Notes: generated from the sequence alone by a model not told the origin. Positions 47,748 to 59,513 are shown, counted from the stretch's first letter. The stretch is DNA of 64,000 nt from Druceiella hillmani (GCA_039881145.1 JAYKKI010000095.1:3116001-3180000); one strand, 5' to 3'. A program made the numbers and translations.

Positions 47748-47869
47748 TTACCACATATTTTAAATTCTGAATCAGCGTACTGTTTCAAAAATTGGTATCT
47801 GGCTTATTCCTGAACATTATTGCTGTTACTATAGTTATCCCAGATAATTCACACTGTCAATAACTCTCG

Positions 47870-48120
47870 AAGATTCTATGTGCTCTCGGTGATTTCGAGC
47901 CCCAGTGCGGCGCGGTGCAGCCACAGCAGAAGCCGGCGTTTGCGATAAGGACAATCTTCCCCCATTGAGACAAACAAATGAGAGTATTAGTCCACTTCAT
48001 CGGTGGCCACTTGTCTCGAACGCGGACACTATCCGATGCAAATTATGCTACACTGCTGGTGCATGCTGCGTCCGTCTAATCTGACTGACCTTGCCTAATT
48101 ACCTATGATGTTTTCTCGGA
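47870..48120. other. GC-rich unassigned patch
   Basis: CCCCAGTGCGGCGCGGTGCA and GAAGCCGGCGTTTGCG stand out from AT-rich surroundings. ATGCAAAT (octamer) is at 48037. No frame or splice pattern supports a coding exon. A regulatory element is possible. Confidence 0.3.
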
Positions 48121-48369
48121 CTATCAACCATTGGAACTTGCTTATTTAAATCTTTTTGGTTCATACTCTGTTGTATTTGAAAGGTAGAACAAGAAGATCA
48201 AATCCAGTTATTATTTCCCGACTCAGCGCTTCAACTGCTTGAAAAAATTAATTATATATCCAATTTTTTAAAATATTAAATAATGTAATTAATTTTACAA
48301 CACAAAAAGAAAAATGTGCTAAGAAAAAAAAAACTGTTGACATTCATCATATATTGGTATAAGTATTCT
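48121..48369. other. No recognised feature
   Basis: AT-rich spacer. Confidence 0.4.
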
Positions 48370-48605
48370 GTGATCTCAGCCTTCAAAGTAATGATAACAT
48401 TTGATTATGATGCCTAATCTTACGTTATTAATTAGAACTGATAAAATGAATTAAAGCGTGGTTGTACTTTTCTTAGTAACGATTTCCTCTAAAGATATCC
48501 TACGACGACAGTAACAGAACTTGACATTAACACAGAAGAACTTGTGTAAGGTGCAGAAAAAACTAACTTTTGAGCTGGTAGAGGATATTTTGGGTATTGG
48601 CTATA
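48370..48605. repeat. Dispersed ~230-bp repeat, copy 2
   Basis: This aligns with 44935-45165 in the same orientation, from CTGTGATCTCAGCCTT to TTTGGGTATTG. The minus-strand reading is more damaged here. Confidence 0.75.
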
Positions 48606-48689
48606 CGCTTGTCTACTGTTATTCTTCTCTAATTTGAACTAATGTTAATTTTAAGGGGAATCCTTAAAATTAATATTTGTTAAAATCAC

Positions 48690-48870
48690 CTCCAAAGAAA
48701 CGGAACCCTTTTAAAATAATTCAGGTGTCCTTTCATCTGTTTTTTTCTGTAATACTTCCTGCCGTTTTTCTCAGAAACCCCTTGACGTATAAAGTAGAAT
48801 TTAGCATAGTAAGAAAGCGTCTTAACCCTTACATAACTCTATAGCTAACAATCAAATCAAACGTTTCACA
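48690..48870. repeat. Fragment of the dispersed AGGGTTCCGT-type repeat
   Basis: CGGAACCCTTTTAAAATAAT, TTCTCAGAAACCCCTTGACG and GAATTTAGCATAG follow the order of the units at 15345-15925. Similar scraps lie at 50130-50260. Confidence 0.6.
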
Positions 48871-49114
48871 AATGATTTCTAATATTGGATGATTTTAACA
48901 TGGATGTCTTTCTAGTATACAGTCACGAAGGTGAATATGGGAACGTTTGAATTAAATAAAACGTAAAAACTGATGCGGAATAGAGCCTTGTAAACAGATG
49001 AAACTGCCAATTTATATTAGTTTTCTCACTTATTGTCTTTATGTGAAGATACTGAGAAATCATTTATGGAAAATTGTTTTTGGTCTAAATACATTTTGCT
49101 GTAAACAAAATCTT
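48871..49114. other. No recognised feature
   Basis: AT-rich spacer. Confidence 0.4.
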
Positions 49115-49870
49115 TAGGTTGCCAGAGCAAAGGGCAATCGATACATTACTACACTCGAGGTCTGGGCTATGTCCTTCAGTACCGCCAGCACAGTTCGTCG
49201 CCAGGTCTGTTTCGAACATTGTCCCTTGAGGTTTCTAGTGCAGAACCTATTTGGGGATATGAATTGTTCCCTTTGAGCGTACGGCCAATTTCATTGCCCT
49301 GTTTCATTTGTGATCTTGTTTCTTTCGGAGCTCAATCGGAAATTCCTTGAATCGTTCTTGCGAGTCTTCGTTAAATAATTTCTCGGGCCAAAACATTCGA
49401 AAAATATACTTAAGACAATGTTTGATTAGGATTTGGAGTCGCCTAGTGAGGTCTTTTATTGTCTTTTAGGTCTCGCTCCCATTTAGTAGTTCGGTTTTGA
49501 GATCAGACTCTAATATTTTGAGTTTCACTGTCCCTATCCGTTTTCACGGCTGCCCCTACGGGTCGGAGTTGAGCAAAGACTGCCTAGTTTTGACGATTTG
49601 TGAAGCAATGTCCTTTTTCGGTCTCTGAAACGATACTCCTGGGATACGGGAATTGTTGGATACGTTTTATTTGCTTTGCACCTGGCAACAACGGCGTAGT
49701 GTTATTTGTACCATATATTATTTCTTGAGACTTTTGTTTGTTTATTTTGACCCCAGTGTACGCTGCTTGTCTCCTCAAATCTTTCAGTTTGGCTTGAATA
49801 TACACATGGTTATGGTTCAGTAGGAAAAGATCATTATAATAGTTCAAGTTTTCTAGGACATGTACATTAT
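49115..49870 (-). mobile_element. Non-LTR retrotransposon relic, RT palm to C terminus
   Basis: On the minus strand 49847-49584 reads NYYNDLFLL, IQAKLKDLRRQAAYTGVKIN and IQQFPYPRSIVSETE, equivalent to YADDLFLLSH...QAKL.DL...A...GLKIN and FTYLGSIVS. The catalytic YADD is degraded to NYYND. Past a disturbed zone, 49500-49360 reads KLKILESDLKTELLNGSET (the VLLYG.ETW box) and LIKHCLKYIFRMFWPEKLFN. The end, near 49180-49120, finishes like LALCSGN. This family is widely seen in invertebrates as endonuclease-reverse transcriptase and is probably RTE-like; I could not settle the clade. Several frameshifts make it dead. Confidence 0.8.
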
Positions 49871-49926
49871 ATCTATTGTCTCAGTAGTTCATTTTGGTAG
49901 AAATAACAACCAGGAAGAAAAGTGCT

Positions 49927-50114
49927 GAGAAAAGACAGCCTTATCAAGCACCCGCGTGCACCGTATCTCTCATAATCTCTTCGGAAACAAAGCTATTATG
50001 TGAAACCTTAGAAGGGCCATGAGGGCCTTCTAAGGCTACACACAATAGCTTTGTTTTCGAAGATATTATGAGAGATACGGTGCACGAGGGTGCTCGACAA
50101 GTCTCTCTTTTAAG
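49927..50114. repeat. Long hairpin, ~90-bp arms
   Basis: The left arm (GTGCACCGTATCTCTCATAA at 49957 onward through AACAAAGCTATTRTGTG) is complementary to the right arm (TTATGAGAGATACGGTGCAC ending 50085) with roughly 88% pairing. The loop is very short, around GGGCCATGAGGGCC. No flanking duplication or coding content was seen. A fold-back transposon or a local inverted duplication are both possible. Confidence 0.9.
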
Positions 50115-50860
50115 AAAATACCATAGTTTTTTTGCGTTCCGTACCAAAAGGGACCCATATAGAGACAATTACTTCAGCGCCTGTCCATTTTTTGTCACAG
50201 GTATTTTTCTCAGAGACTACTTGATGCAAGAAAATTGAAATTTACACAGCTCTTTGACGCCTTGGCCTAGTTAAAAATATGATCTAAAATATTAGAATTT
50301 AGATTTTAGTTTGATTAATAAGGGTAATATAGGAAGGCAACAAAATATTATTCAAAGCTATCGTGTGTGGTTTTAAAGGAAAGCTTGTTAAAGAATAAAT
50401 TTAAAGTAACGTGATTCATTTTTTCCCTGCAATTTTTTGATACTTTTTCGAAAAAATCTCCAGAAATCGCTGTGCTGTATCGATTAAAAGACAATTGTGA
50501 GGTATATCTGACATTTTTATAAAGAAACTGATCGCTCAGAACACTTATTGCGCATGTACGCCATGCATTTGTTTGTTTTCATTAAAATAAGGTGTAGTTT
50601 TTCTTTTTTTTTATTTTAAAGCTAAGGAATTTTAAACCTTAAAATATTTAGGGAACTCTTCTTCAACTTACGCATATAAATTCACAGGTAATCACAACGA
50701 ATCATAACGTGAATTAAAGTTTATTATTTCTATATACTAGACTTATAATTAATATTTAAATTTTTTTAAACGGCTGCCAATCGTGGACTCTAACTCGGGA
50801 CTTGACAAGCAAGTTGGCAACCTGCCAGTATTCAATGGAAAGAAAAATAGTACATATTTT
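50115..50860. other. Trace of dispersed repeat, otherwise nothing
   Basis: GCGTTCCGTACCAAAAGGGA at about 50135 and TTTTTCTCAGAGACTACTTG are a diverged piece of the GGTTCCGTACC repeat. The rest is AT-rich. Confidence 0.4.
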
Positions 50861-51180
50861 TTCTAAGCAGTCATTAAGTTTTTTTCAATAATAATGGAAT
50901 TCATACCTACGTAAAAGCTGAAATAATGTTAGTTATTCTTAGCAATTTTATTAAAGTAATATATAGCGGCATGCTATCGTAACATAGCAAGCCGCTGTAT
51001 ATTACGTTAATAAAGTTGCTAAGAATAACGTTATATATTTTATAGAATATATTTTTTATAAGCAGTCATTAATGTTCTTAATAATATTGGAATTCATGCG
51101 TACATAAAAGCTGAAATTATGTTAGTTATTCTTAGCAACTTTATTAACCTAATATATGGCTGCTTGCTATTGTGACAATG
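50861..51180. repeat. Hairpin with ~48-bp arms plus a third direct copy
   Basis: 50932-50980 (GTTATTCTTAGCAATTTTAT to GGCATGCTATCG) is complementary to 50981-51029. A direct copy of the first arm together with its upstream flank (AAGCAGTCATTAA, GGAATTCATRCSTACRTAAAA) lies at 51061-51175. The structure looks like a tandem duplication of which one part was inverted. Confidence 0.9.
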
Positions 51181-51539
51181 GTTAGTAGTAATTTGTTGCT
51201 TAATGAGTTTTTAATCTTTCAGTATTTTAATAACTCTTCTATATGAAACATTAAATAATTTTTCATCAGACATTTATAAAAACCTATTTAATTAATATCA
51301 GTTATTCTCGAGAACTAGTACTATAGCAATATATCGTGGCTTGCAATATACTAATATCAAATTTCTTTTTATGAATATTTTAACGGGTATTTTATAACCT
51401 GTTGCCTAATGAACTTGCGGTACCGATGCTGGAAATTTTTATTTTTATCTTCCAATACTTCAACGATGTCTTAATTTACGTTTTTAAATTATTTTAAAAT
51501 ATTAGTGATTATTTTAAGCTATACTATCGCAATATGTCG
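51181..51539. other. No recognised feature
   Basis: AT-rich. Scraps such as CTATAGCAATATATCG resemble the following array. Confidence 0.4.
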
Positions 51540-52060
51540 TATATAAGTGGACGGAAATTTACTGATAATAAGCTCTCGAATGCGATGTTGAAAATACTCA
51601 CTCCAATCATTTTTCTTCACAATAATTCTCATCAAAAATATATCGATATTAGTTCATATAATGTTAGTTATAATTATAAACTACACAGTAGCAATATATC
51701 GAATATAAATTGACTGTAATTTACTGATAATAAGCTCTCGATGACTATGTTAGAAATACTCACTCCAATCACTTTTCTTGTTAAGAGGTCACAATAATTC
51801 TCATCAAAAATATATCGATATTAGTTCATATAATGTTAGTTAAAATTGTAAACTACACAGTAGCAATATATCGAACATAAATCGACGGTAATTAACTGAT
51901 AATAAGCTCTCGATAGCGATGTTGGAAATACTCACTACAATCATTTTTCTTTTTTTAAAGTACACAATAATTCTCATAACAAATATATCGATATTAGTTC
52001 ATATAATGTTAGTTATTATTGTAAACTATACAATAACAATACATCGTTTGTAAGTAAAGG
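51540..52060. repeat. Tandem array, ~172-bp unit, three copies
   Basis: AAATATATCGATATTAGTTC starts at about 51636, 51807 and 51981. CTGATAATAAGCTCTCGA and AGTAGCAATATATCGAAYAT recur in order. Copies differ by small insertions near TTTTTCTT. Confidence 0.95.
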
Positions 52061-52365
52061 GTGTTTATTAAATGAGGTTGCTATTGGCGATGCTAGATAT
52101 CGATTCTACATCATTTATGTTACAGTCCTTTAATAACCTTTCTATTTATAACATCACAATCTCTCCCGTCTGGGAGGGGTTAGCTAAGTCAAGAAGGGGC
52201 GATGCTGTAGCGACATTTTGCCCTGTTGTAACATATCTCTTACGCTACCTTTTTTCACCTTTAGGTGTACTTTCTAATATAAGGCTTTTCGTGAAAAATT
52301 ATTATTTTTCACGTCACTTCGTGCCAAAGTGCCCTTTTCACTATAAATTTATTCTATGGGTTAAG
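52061..52365. other. No recognised gene
   Basis: A 109-codon open frame starting at 52072 covers this stretch and ends inside the fold-back element at 52401. Its composition is mixed and no family is recognised. Confidence 0.35.
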
Positions 52366-52631
52366 CTATCTCAGTTACTTAGTTTTTTTCCAACTAAATG
52401 ATTCTACGTGATGTAGAATTATATCTATTTCATTTAAATTATTAACCACGACATAGGTTTCGTCGAATGATAACATCTTCAGGTGGGCAATACGAAGATA
52501 ATATTTTTTATTAATACATGTAGTGTTATATTACTTTATTTAAATTACGTAGACTCATTTAGTTGGAAAAGAAATTAAGTGATAATGAATTTCTACAAAA
52601 TTAACGCCAAATATATTCACTATCTCAGTTA
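52366..52631 (+). mobile_element. Fold-back element, copy C, with perfect 12-bp flanking repeat
   Basis: CTATCTCAGTTA occurs at 52366-52377 and again at 52620-52631, exactly bounding the body (52378-52619). The arms begin CTTAGTTTTTTTCCAACTAA on the left and end GTTGGAAAAGAAATTAAG on the right. The one-sided tail TGATAATGAATTTCTACAAA onward to CCAAATATATTCA lies between the right arm and the right flanking repeat. The inner GGTTTCGTCGAATGATAACA is present on one side only, so this copy is partly deleted on the right. Confidence 0.9.
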
Positions 52632-52660
52632 TCATCATCATCATCATCATCATCATCATT

Positions 52661-52702
<42 letters not shown>

Positions 52703-52712
52703 GTCATCATCA
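52629..52712. repeat. (ATC)n microsatellite
   Basis: ATC triplets with ATT and GTC interruptions, directly between the fold-back copy and the short Helitron. Confidence 0.95.
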
Positions 52713-53120
52713 TATATATTAATACGCTACGGTTAAGATGTTACACTCCCTTTTTAGAAAAAACCTCACAACTAATCCACATAAATTATATATCATTTTA
52801 TAGATAATTGCTTGCTCTACCGGCATCAACAACTAAAAAATTTATTATTGCTATTGTTTTTGCAAATTAATTAATTATTAAAATTATATACACAAAACAG
52901 CAATGCTGCCATCTAACGGCTCAACGTCAATACGATTGACGGTCGGTAAAATTTTTGTTTAATTTCAAATCCACTCACGTATAAATAAAGTGGCGCTTTA
53001 GCTCAATGCTTTTGATACTTGCGCCTCTATATGTCAATTTTAGTAAAATATTTGTTTGATCTGTCATCAGAGCTTCATAGTGGAATAAATAATGCGAAGA
53101 CTTTGCACGGGTCACGCTAG
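52710..53120 (+). mobile_element. Short non-autonomous Helitron, copy 2
   Basis: It starts with TC in the triplet run (TCATATATATTAATACGC) and ends GCGAAGACTTTGCACGGGTC followed by ACGCTAG and T. It is the inverted partner of 27315-27711. It carries an extra block at about 53051-53086 (GATCTGTCATCAGAGCTTC) missing from the other copy. The terminal hairpin has one mismatch compared with copy 1. Confidence 0.8.
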
Positions 53121-53582
53121 TTTTATATAATTATTTCAAATTTTGAGTAATACTTCTTCTAAAATAAATTTATGATAATATATTAGTGATTTTATTTTAT
53201 AATATACAGTAAATAATATAGTCGCAACTTACTTGTACAGTTGATGTGTGTTTAATTGAGGTGTTTGTCTTGTGAGTATTCCTTTATATAATTATTATTC
53301 AGGAATACGTGCAATATTGTCATTTAACGTTATATGTAATGAAAAGAGCCGTAAGTCGATTTGGTTTTGAGCCTATTGCGTTTAAGTAATTGTTATACTC
53401 GTAAATGCTAAAAAATATAAAAAAAATGAAGAATGCGACTGTTTTTTTACAGTTATCTCCGAAACCACTCAAGAGTTACATCCAATTAAGTGGTTAATCG
53501 AAGAAGGTTTTGCTTACTTCACTTTGCTATACGATGTCAGTTATATGAGTAATAATAATTTACACAAATTTATCATGTGTAT
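53121..53582. other. No recognised feature
   Basis: AT-rich spacer. Confidence 0.4.
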
Positions 53583-53583
53583 T

Positions 53584-53671
53584 CAGCAGAGAGATGCCGT
53601 TATAAGCATACTAGGAGGATCGACTAAGGAGTAGCTCACTTGCTCATATAGCGGCATCTCTCTCTCCGCTG
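53584..53671. repeat. Inverted repeat around a 40-bp loop
   Basis: CAGCAGAGAGATGCCGTTATA (53584-53604) pairs with TATAGCGGCATCTCTCTC and CGCTG ending 53671, with a few mismatches and a small bulge. Confidence 0.8.
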
Positions 53672-54340
53672 GTCGTGCAAGATGGATGGTGCGTAAAGTG
53701 CTTTAATAATCAAGCGAACCGAATTTATTATACAATAAAATTTAAATGTTGTTCGATGTCGCTAATAAATAAATAAAGGAATATCTTATATAAATGTTAA
53801 AATTTTAATTACTCGTATATATGTAGACAATGAAGAAAATTGTCAAAACTTTTATTTTCTGAATGTTAGGCCAATAAATGCCTATTATTATCACACATTT
53901 ATTATCCAATAAGAGAAAACAGCCACTAAGACGGTGCGGTATTGAAATGTGATATAAGGCTCCCATAAGCTTAAAGAAAGATTTTTTAACGAGGGATCAA
54001 TTCAGTATCCAAATATAAAAACACAAATTTGTGCATAAAAAGGAAAAGTTAAGTTTAACTGGTTAAATGATGAAAAAATATTTCCTTTTCATTTAAATGA
54101 AAGAAGTAGGGATATACAAAAAAGTCAGTAAGAGAAAAGTACTTAGAAATAAAAATTAATAAATATAAATGATATGTTTTAGAAAAAAATAGGCAAAATT
54201 GTGGAAAAATCACAAAAATATCGGTACAGACTTGGATCGAAACGAAATATTTAATCTACTACTCTAGAATCAACTAGTCAGCCACAGTCACAGTAAAGCT
54301 TGGCAAATTAAAAGATAACAAAATAAAAAAAGTTTAGAGT
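53672..54340. other. No recognised feature
   Basis: AT-rich; no frame with family resemblance. Confidence 0.4.
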
Positions 54341-54349
54341 TAAAAAAAA

Positions 54350-54405
54350 TAAAATAAAAACACGCTTACAAAAGCGTGTTATTTTTGTTTTTTTATTTTT
54401 GTATT
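54350..54405. repeat. Short hairpin in A/T-rich arms
   Basis: AACACGCTT at 54359-54367 pairs with AAGCGTGTT at 54372-54380. Flanking A-rich and T-rich stretches extend the pairing. Confidence 0.7.
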
Positions 54406-54639
54406 GAAAATTTCTTACACACACAGTAGGATTATATCGGTTGCCGAAGTTTTCACTTCTACAGTGTGGTCCCAAGGACATCAAATGTTTCTCTGTTGAT
54501 GTTTAGTTTATTGTTTCAGGTTATAAATAATATACAATTGTATATAATTGTCTATATAATAAAAGGTAAGTTGTTTTTGATATATGATTTGTATATAACA
54601 ACACTATAAAAAATAAAAATAGCTTCCACAATACATAAC

Positions 54640-55090
54640 ACGAAACGAGAATAACATTACAGAAAGTAGCGGCGGAAGCCACACCAGCTACGAAGGGATA
54701 CGAGGGATCACTACAATACAACCTGCTATACCCACCTAGGCGGCCCAAACTAAAATTCTCTATCAATCCAAGCTGATTTCGCGAGCGCCCCTCGTCACCG
54801 ACGAGACGCAAATATGCGTCTTCAACGCGCCCGCCCCGGAGAGCTGCTCGGCGCGCGGGTTGGGCGGGTGATGCGGTGACCCCCCGACGTTTCATTATCT
54901 GCTCGTTGCGGATTCCTTGAGAGATTCGTGTTGGGAATTATTTTGCTTTATTACTGCGGGGGGTGACCTCTTACCTCCCCGCGCCGCCATTGTCCGTCGA
55001 CCTTGCTCGCCGAGTTACTTGGTACGCGCGTCCTGCCCGACCGGGCGAGGTGTTGGGCGTATAGGTATGCGGCTTGTACATTACGTGTGT
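54640..55090. promoter_or_regulatory. CpG-rich block, candidate promoter or first exon
   Basis: This is the most CpG-rich stretch in the window, with CGCGCCCGCCCCGG, GGCGCGCGGG and CCCCGCGCCGCC. On the minus strand an ATG near 54895 opens a frame reading VTASPAQPARRAALRGGRVE and DAYLRLVGDEG, which runs up to a possible donor GTGGGT near 54735 and then into AT-rich noise. GACGCATATTTGCGTC at about 54798 is palindromic. A first exon or promoter is plausible. Neither strand has a paired exon here. Confidence 0.3.
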
Positions 55091-56284
55091 AAAGTAATAA
55101 TGGAAGTATATAATATAATCAATTAAGGTACTTAGAACGGTAGACGTTCTATTTAGAAATATAAGTACTACAATAAGATTAACAAGAAGAAAATAAAAGT
55201 GAAAATATGAAGATTACAGGAGTACTAGAAAAACCAGTCGAGTTGAGGTGTGAAATTATATAATGATTCATATTTTAGTTTATTTAAATCATAACAAGTA
55301 GTTTGTCTAAGTTTAATATAAAATCCTTCATATTAAACGAAAAACTTTGATTCAGTACCCTCATTTTGTTTGTTTACTCATGCATTTTTATTAATAAAGT
55401 AAGGAAATTAATCGTAGAGTTATATTTATATTACGGAAATAAAACATTGCATTTTATTTGATTAGGCATTTTCTTAGAAAATATTTTCTGAGAACCTTGC
55501 CAAAAGTTGTTAAATTTAAAATAGTTATTAGTTTGGACATTGCCATTGTCATGACTCTATAGTTAATGACTCAATTACTTAACAATAACATAAATTTACT
55601 AAAGGTTATAATCCTCTCCCTCCGAGAGTCACTCGACCCTTTATTTTCACGGTGATTTATTCTAATAATTATTGCGGTTATCCGCAAGTGATTATTGTGA
55701 ATTGTGTTAATCGTTGTGAAACTTATTATTATTTGATACAAAATGTATAAGAAATTATGAAAGTTTTCAGTAAACAAAACTAGTTAATTTTTAATAAAAC
55801 GAAAATATTGTTTTCCAAATTTTATTTGTGGGTTCACATCGATGAATTTCCAATTAAGACGGAAGGATTTGTCGTTGATCGAATTAGATTTATTACAAGT
55901 TGTATTTAAAAATATGTTCATACGTTGTGCCCATTTATTATATACGTTGCGTCACGTATTGACATGTTGTCAATAGATGTCGCAATGTGTATTGTAAATC
56001 GGCGATACAGAATCCAACATATCATTGTTTAAAAACGCCGAAACATACAAGCGTATTTTGTGTACTATTAGTATTTTAGGCGTTAACAGCTTATATGTTA
56101 CTCCGTAACACAGTTGGTTTTAAGTTGCAGAAATATTAGGTAATAAATAAAAAAATTTTAAAAAAAACTTTTAATGTTATACTTTTACAACATTAGTAAA
56201 TATTAACTGACAATAAATAAACGTCACTTTTATTTTTAAATTCTCAAAAATATTACTATAAAGAACATTGTATTTCATATTGTA
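55091..56284. other. No recognised gene
   Basis: AT-rich with a CAATAGATGTCGC-like word at 55971. Nothing else was recognised. Confidence 0.4.
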
Positions 56285-56465
56285 CTAGCTGTATCAATGC
56301 GACTTCGCTCGCGTGCAATTCGGTGGAAAAAATGTCTGTAATATCCAGATAAAAAGTATAATATATGTTGCTCGAGAGTATAAACTATTACCATACCAAA
56401 TTTCATTAAAATCGGTATAGTAGATTTTAATTGAAGAACAAATTAACACTCAGACAAAAAATTCT
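56285..56465 (-). mobile_element. Possible Helitron-like 3' end
   Basis: On the minus strand it ends GCGAGCGAAGTCGCATTGAT then ACAGCTAG and T, with a small GCGA/TCGC hairpin. The interior holds ACCAAATTTCATTAAAATCG, a phrase I recall from dispersed lepidopteran repeats. The 5' end was not found. Confidence 0.4.
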
Positions 56466-56729
56466 AAAAATAGATTTTCTGGCTTTTACTCTCCTTCTAT
56501 ATTCTAAATAAATAACTCTTTTTAAAATATTTTCCGGATACAAAATTCACTATGCAACAATTTGATTAAATGTTATGTTTTTAATATTTTCTTGTGGAAA
56601 CAGTTATTATATAAATTTTCGTATTTTCGCATATTTATTATATATATTGTATGCAAGCCTTGACATTTAAAATTTCCTTTTGACTTTTGCCATACATATT
56701 TTCAGATATTGTTGAGCGATAAAGGTTGC
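56466..56729. other. No recognised feature
   Basis: AT-rich spacer. Confidence 0.4.
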
Positions 56730-57070
56730 AGAGCCCACAAAAATACAAAGAAGGTTGACAAAAGTCCATATAGCGTTTATTCCAGGTGAAATACTACTAA
56801 ATTACACTCTTATGTAGAGAAAATGAAAAAAAATAAACCCTGCAATATCATCTATCATCAATTAAACAAATAAGAAATTTTGATTTTTGTTGAGAGGTGA
56901 GGTTATTTTTCGTAATAGATTATAAATGCTATTTCTATGGAATTTTTCGAAATGACACGATGAGACAAGATACCCTCCATACACACTCATAATACCCGCC
57001 ATACACAAATGTGATATACTAATCCATGTAACCCGTAGGCCCAACAGGATTATCGAAAAAACAAGTAAAA
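56730..57070. repeat. Unclassified dispersed repeat, copy 1
   Basis: The segment shares ordered matches with 63780-64000: CAGGTGWWATWMTA, GAAAATGAAAAAAAA, AAATAAGAAAT, CCATACACAAAT, and near the end GGCCCAACAGG versus AGACCCAACAGG. The second copy runs off the window edge. Confidence 0.6.
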
Positions 57071-57084
57071 TTCTGGAAGAGCTC

Positions 57085-57215
57085 AAAATACATAGATTTT
57101 AATATCAGAACGAATATCAACGACAGTTGACAGTTCATTTTTAATTTCTTTAAAATTAAAAAAAAATTAACTGTCAACTGTCACTGACATTCGTTCTGTT
57201 GTCAAAATGCATTTT
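57085..57215. repeat. Inverted repeat with ~50-60-bp arms
   Basis: CAGAACGAATATCAACGACA and GTTGACAGTT on the left pair with AACTGTCAACTGTC and TGACATTCGTTCTG on the right across an A/T loop. Weaker pairing continues outward to AAAATACAT and ATGCATTTT. Confidence 0.85.
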
Positions 57216-57577
57216 ATAAATATAAATTTGTTTAGATCATGGCTACACATTTAAATTGTGATTGACAATGATATTTTTTCTTGTGTTTGTTTCTAAAAAG
57301 TTATTAGATTATAATTCGTTAGATTTGTATTGTCATTCATATTTACTATCAACAATTCTCAATACATTAAAATCAAATAAAAGCGTTATTAAGAAGGTAG
57401 TTTTTTAGTTTTGTATTACAATTGTTAATTACTTAATTGTTTGCTTGATTATATAAAAAAAATACTACTTTTTTAAAAATTATATTCTATTTCCGTAACG
57501 AGGGCCCATTTTCACCCGTTTTCTTAAAATGTTTATTGCAAAATGTAAATTTTGCATTACCTCATAATTATAATTAT
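57216..57577. other. No recognised feature
   Basis: AT-rich spacer. Confidence 0.4.
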
Positions 57578-57665
57578 TGAACATATTTGGCGTTAATTTT
57601 GTAGAAATTCATAATCACTTAGTTTTTATTCACAACTAAATGAAACTACGTGATGTAATATTATA
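57578..57665 (-). mobile_element. Fold-back element, copy D, truncated
   Basis: The one-sided tail (TGAACATATTTGGCGTTAAT, 57578 onward), the spacer ATTCATAATCACTTAG and the start of the arm (CAACTAAATGAAACTACGTG) are present in the orientation of copy A. The element then breaks off into a long (TA)n tract, so the hairpin partner and any flanking repeat are lost. Confidence 0.75.
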
Positions 57666-57672
57666 ATATTGG

Positions 57673-58922
<1,250 letters not shown>

Positions 58923-58925
<3 letters not shown>

Positions 58926-59462
58926 GTGTCCAGTGGCAGATTTAGATATGCCCAGATGTTAAATGACTTTTTCAGAGTAGAACTACAGAATAGTCCATCC
59001 TTCAACCAAAACACATGGTTCCAGCAGGACAGGGCCACAGCTCACACTGCTAATGTGTCCATGAATGCAGTGCGGCAGTTGTTTCCAGAAAAAACATATC
59101 CCGAAACGGTACCGTACCGTGGCCACCTAGGTCACCCGATTTAAGCCCATGTGACTTTTTCTTATGGGGATACTTAAAATCCGTTGTTTATAAAACAAAT
59201 CCGAGCACTGTGACACAACTTAAAGAAAATATTCAAGCCGAAGTCAGTAGGATACCCTAGTCGCTCTTCAAACGCGTTTTTGAAAACATGCGTGCTAGAC
59301 TCGAAGAGTGTGTCAGACTCGATGGCCGCCATTTGGAAAACGTGGTTTTTAAAAAATTAAATCCGCATTTGTTGCTATAAAGTTAAAATAAACCTACTTT
59401 GTATTAGAGGTGTAGTTTTTTTTTACAATTTTTCAAACATTGAAATCTGCCACTGGAAATGT

Positions 59463-59464
<2 letters not shown>
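58923..59464 (+). mobile_element. Internally deleted Tc1/mariner element with both ends
   Basis: The left end CAGGTGTCCAGTGGCAGATT and the right end, reversed, CAACATTTCCAGTGGCAGAT share a 15-bp core TCCAGTGGCAGATTT. Each end abuts TA. The 542-bp interior holds only the C-terminal part of a transposase, so a large internal deletion removed the 5' coding half. Ends this well kept suggest it could have been mobilised by a related active element. Confidence 0.9.
58926..59382 (+). pseudogene. Tc1/mariner transposase C-terminal fragment
   Basis: The first frame reads FRVELQNSPSFNQNTWFQQD and RATAHTANVSMNAVRQLFPE, containing the second catalytic Asp in WFQQD. After a frameshift near 59120, WPPRSPDLSPCDFFLWGYLK holds the third catalytic acidic residue. 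A TAG interrupts near 59260, and the frame continues SLFKRVFENMRARLEECVRL to a natural-looking stop at 59380. The first Asp and the DNA-binding domain are missing. Only two lesions in this half suggest a fairly young relic. Confidence 0.9.

Positions 59465-59510
<46 letters not shown>

Positions 59511-59513
<3 letters not shown>

Larger units (their letters stand above)
58888..59510. repeat. (TA)n tract split by a mariner insertion
   Basis: TA runs at 58888-58922 and 59465-59510 flank the transposon on both sides. They look like one microsatellite interrupted by TA-targeted integration. Confidence 0.9.

Noticed and set aside
52629..52712. (ATC)n as a LINE tail
   Set aside because: RTE tails are triplet repeats, but here the run joins a Helitron 5' end and no LINE coding sequence lies next to it.
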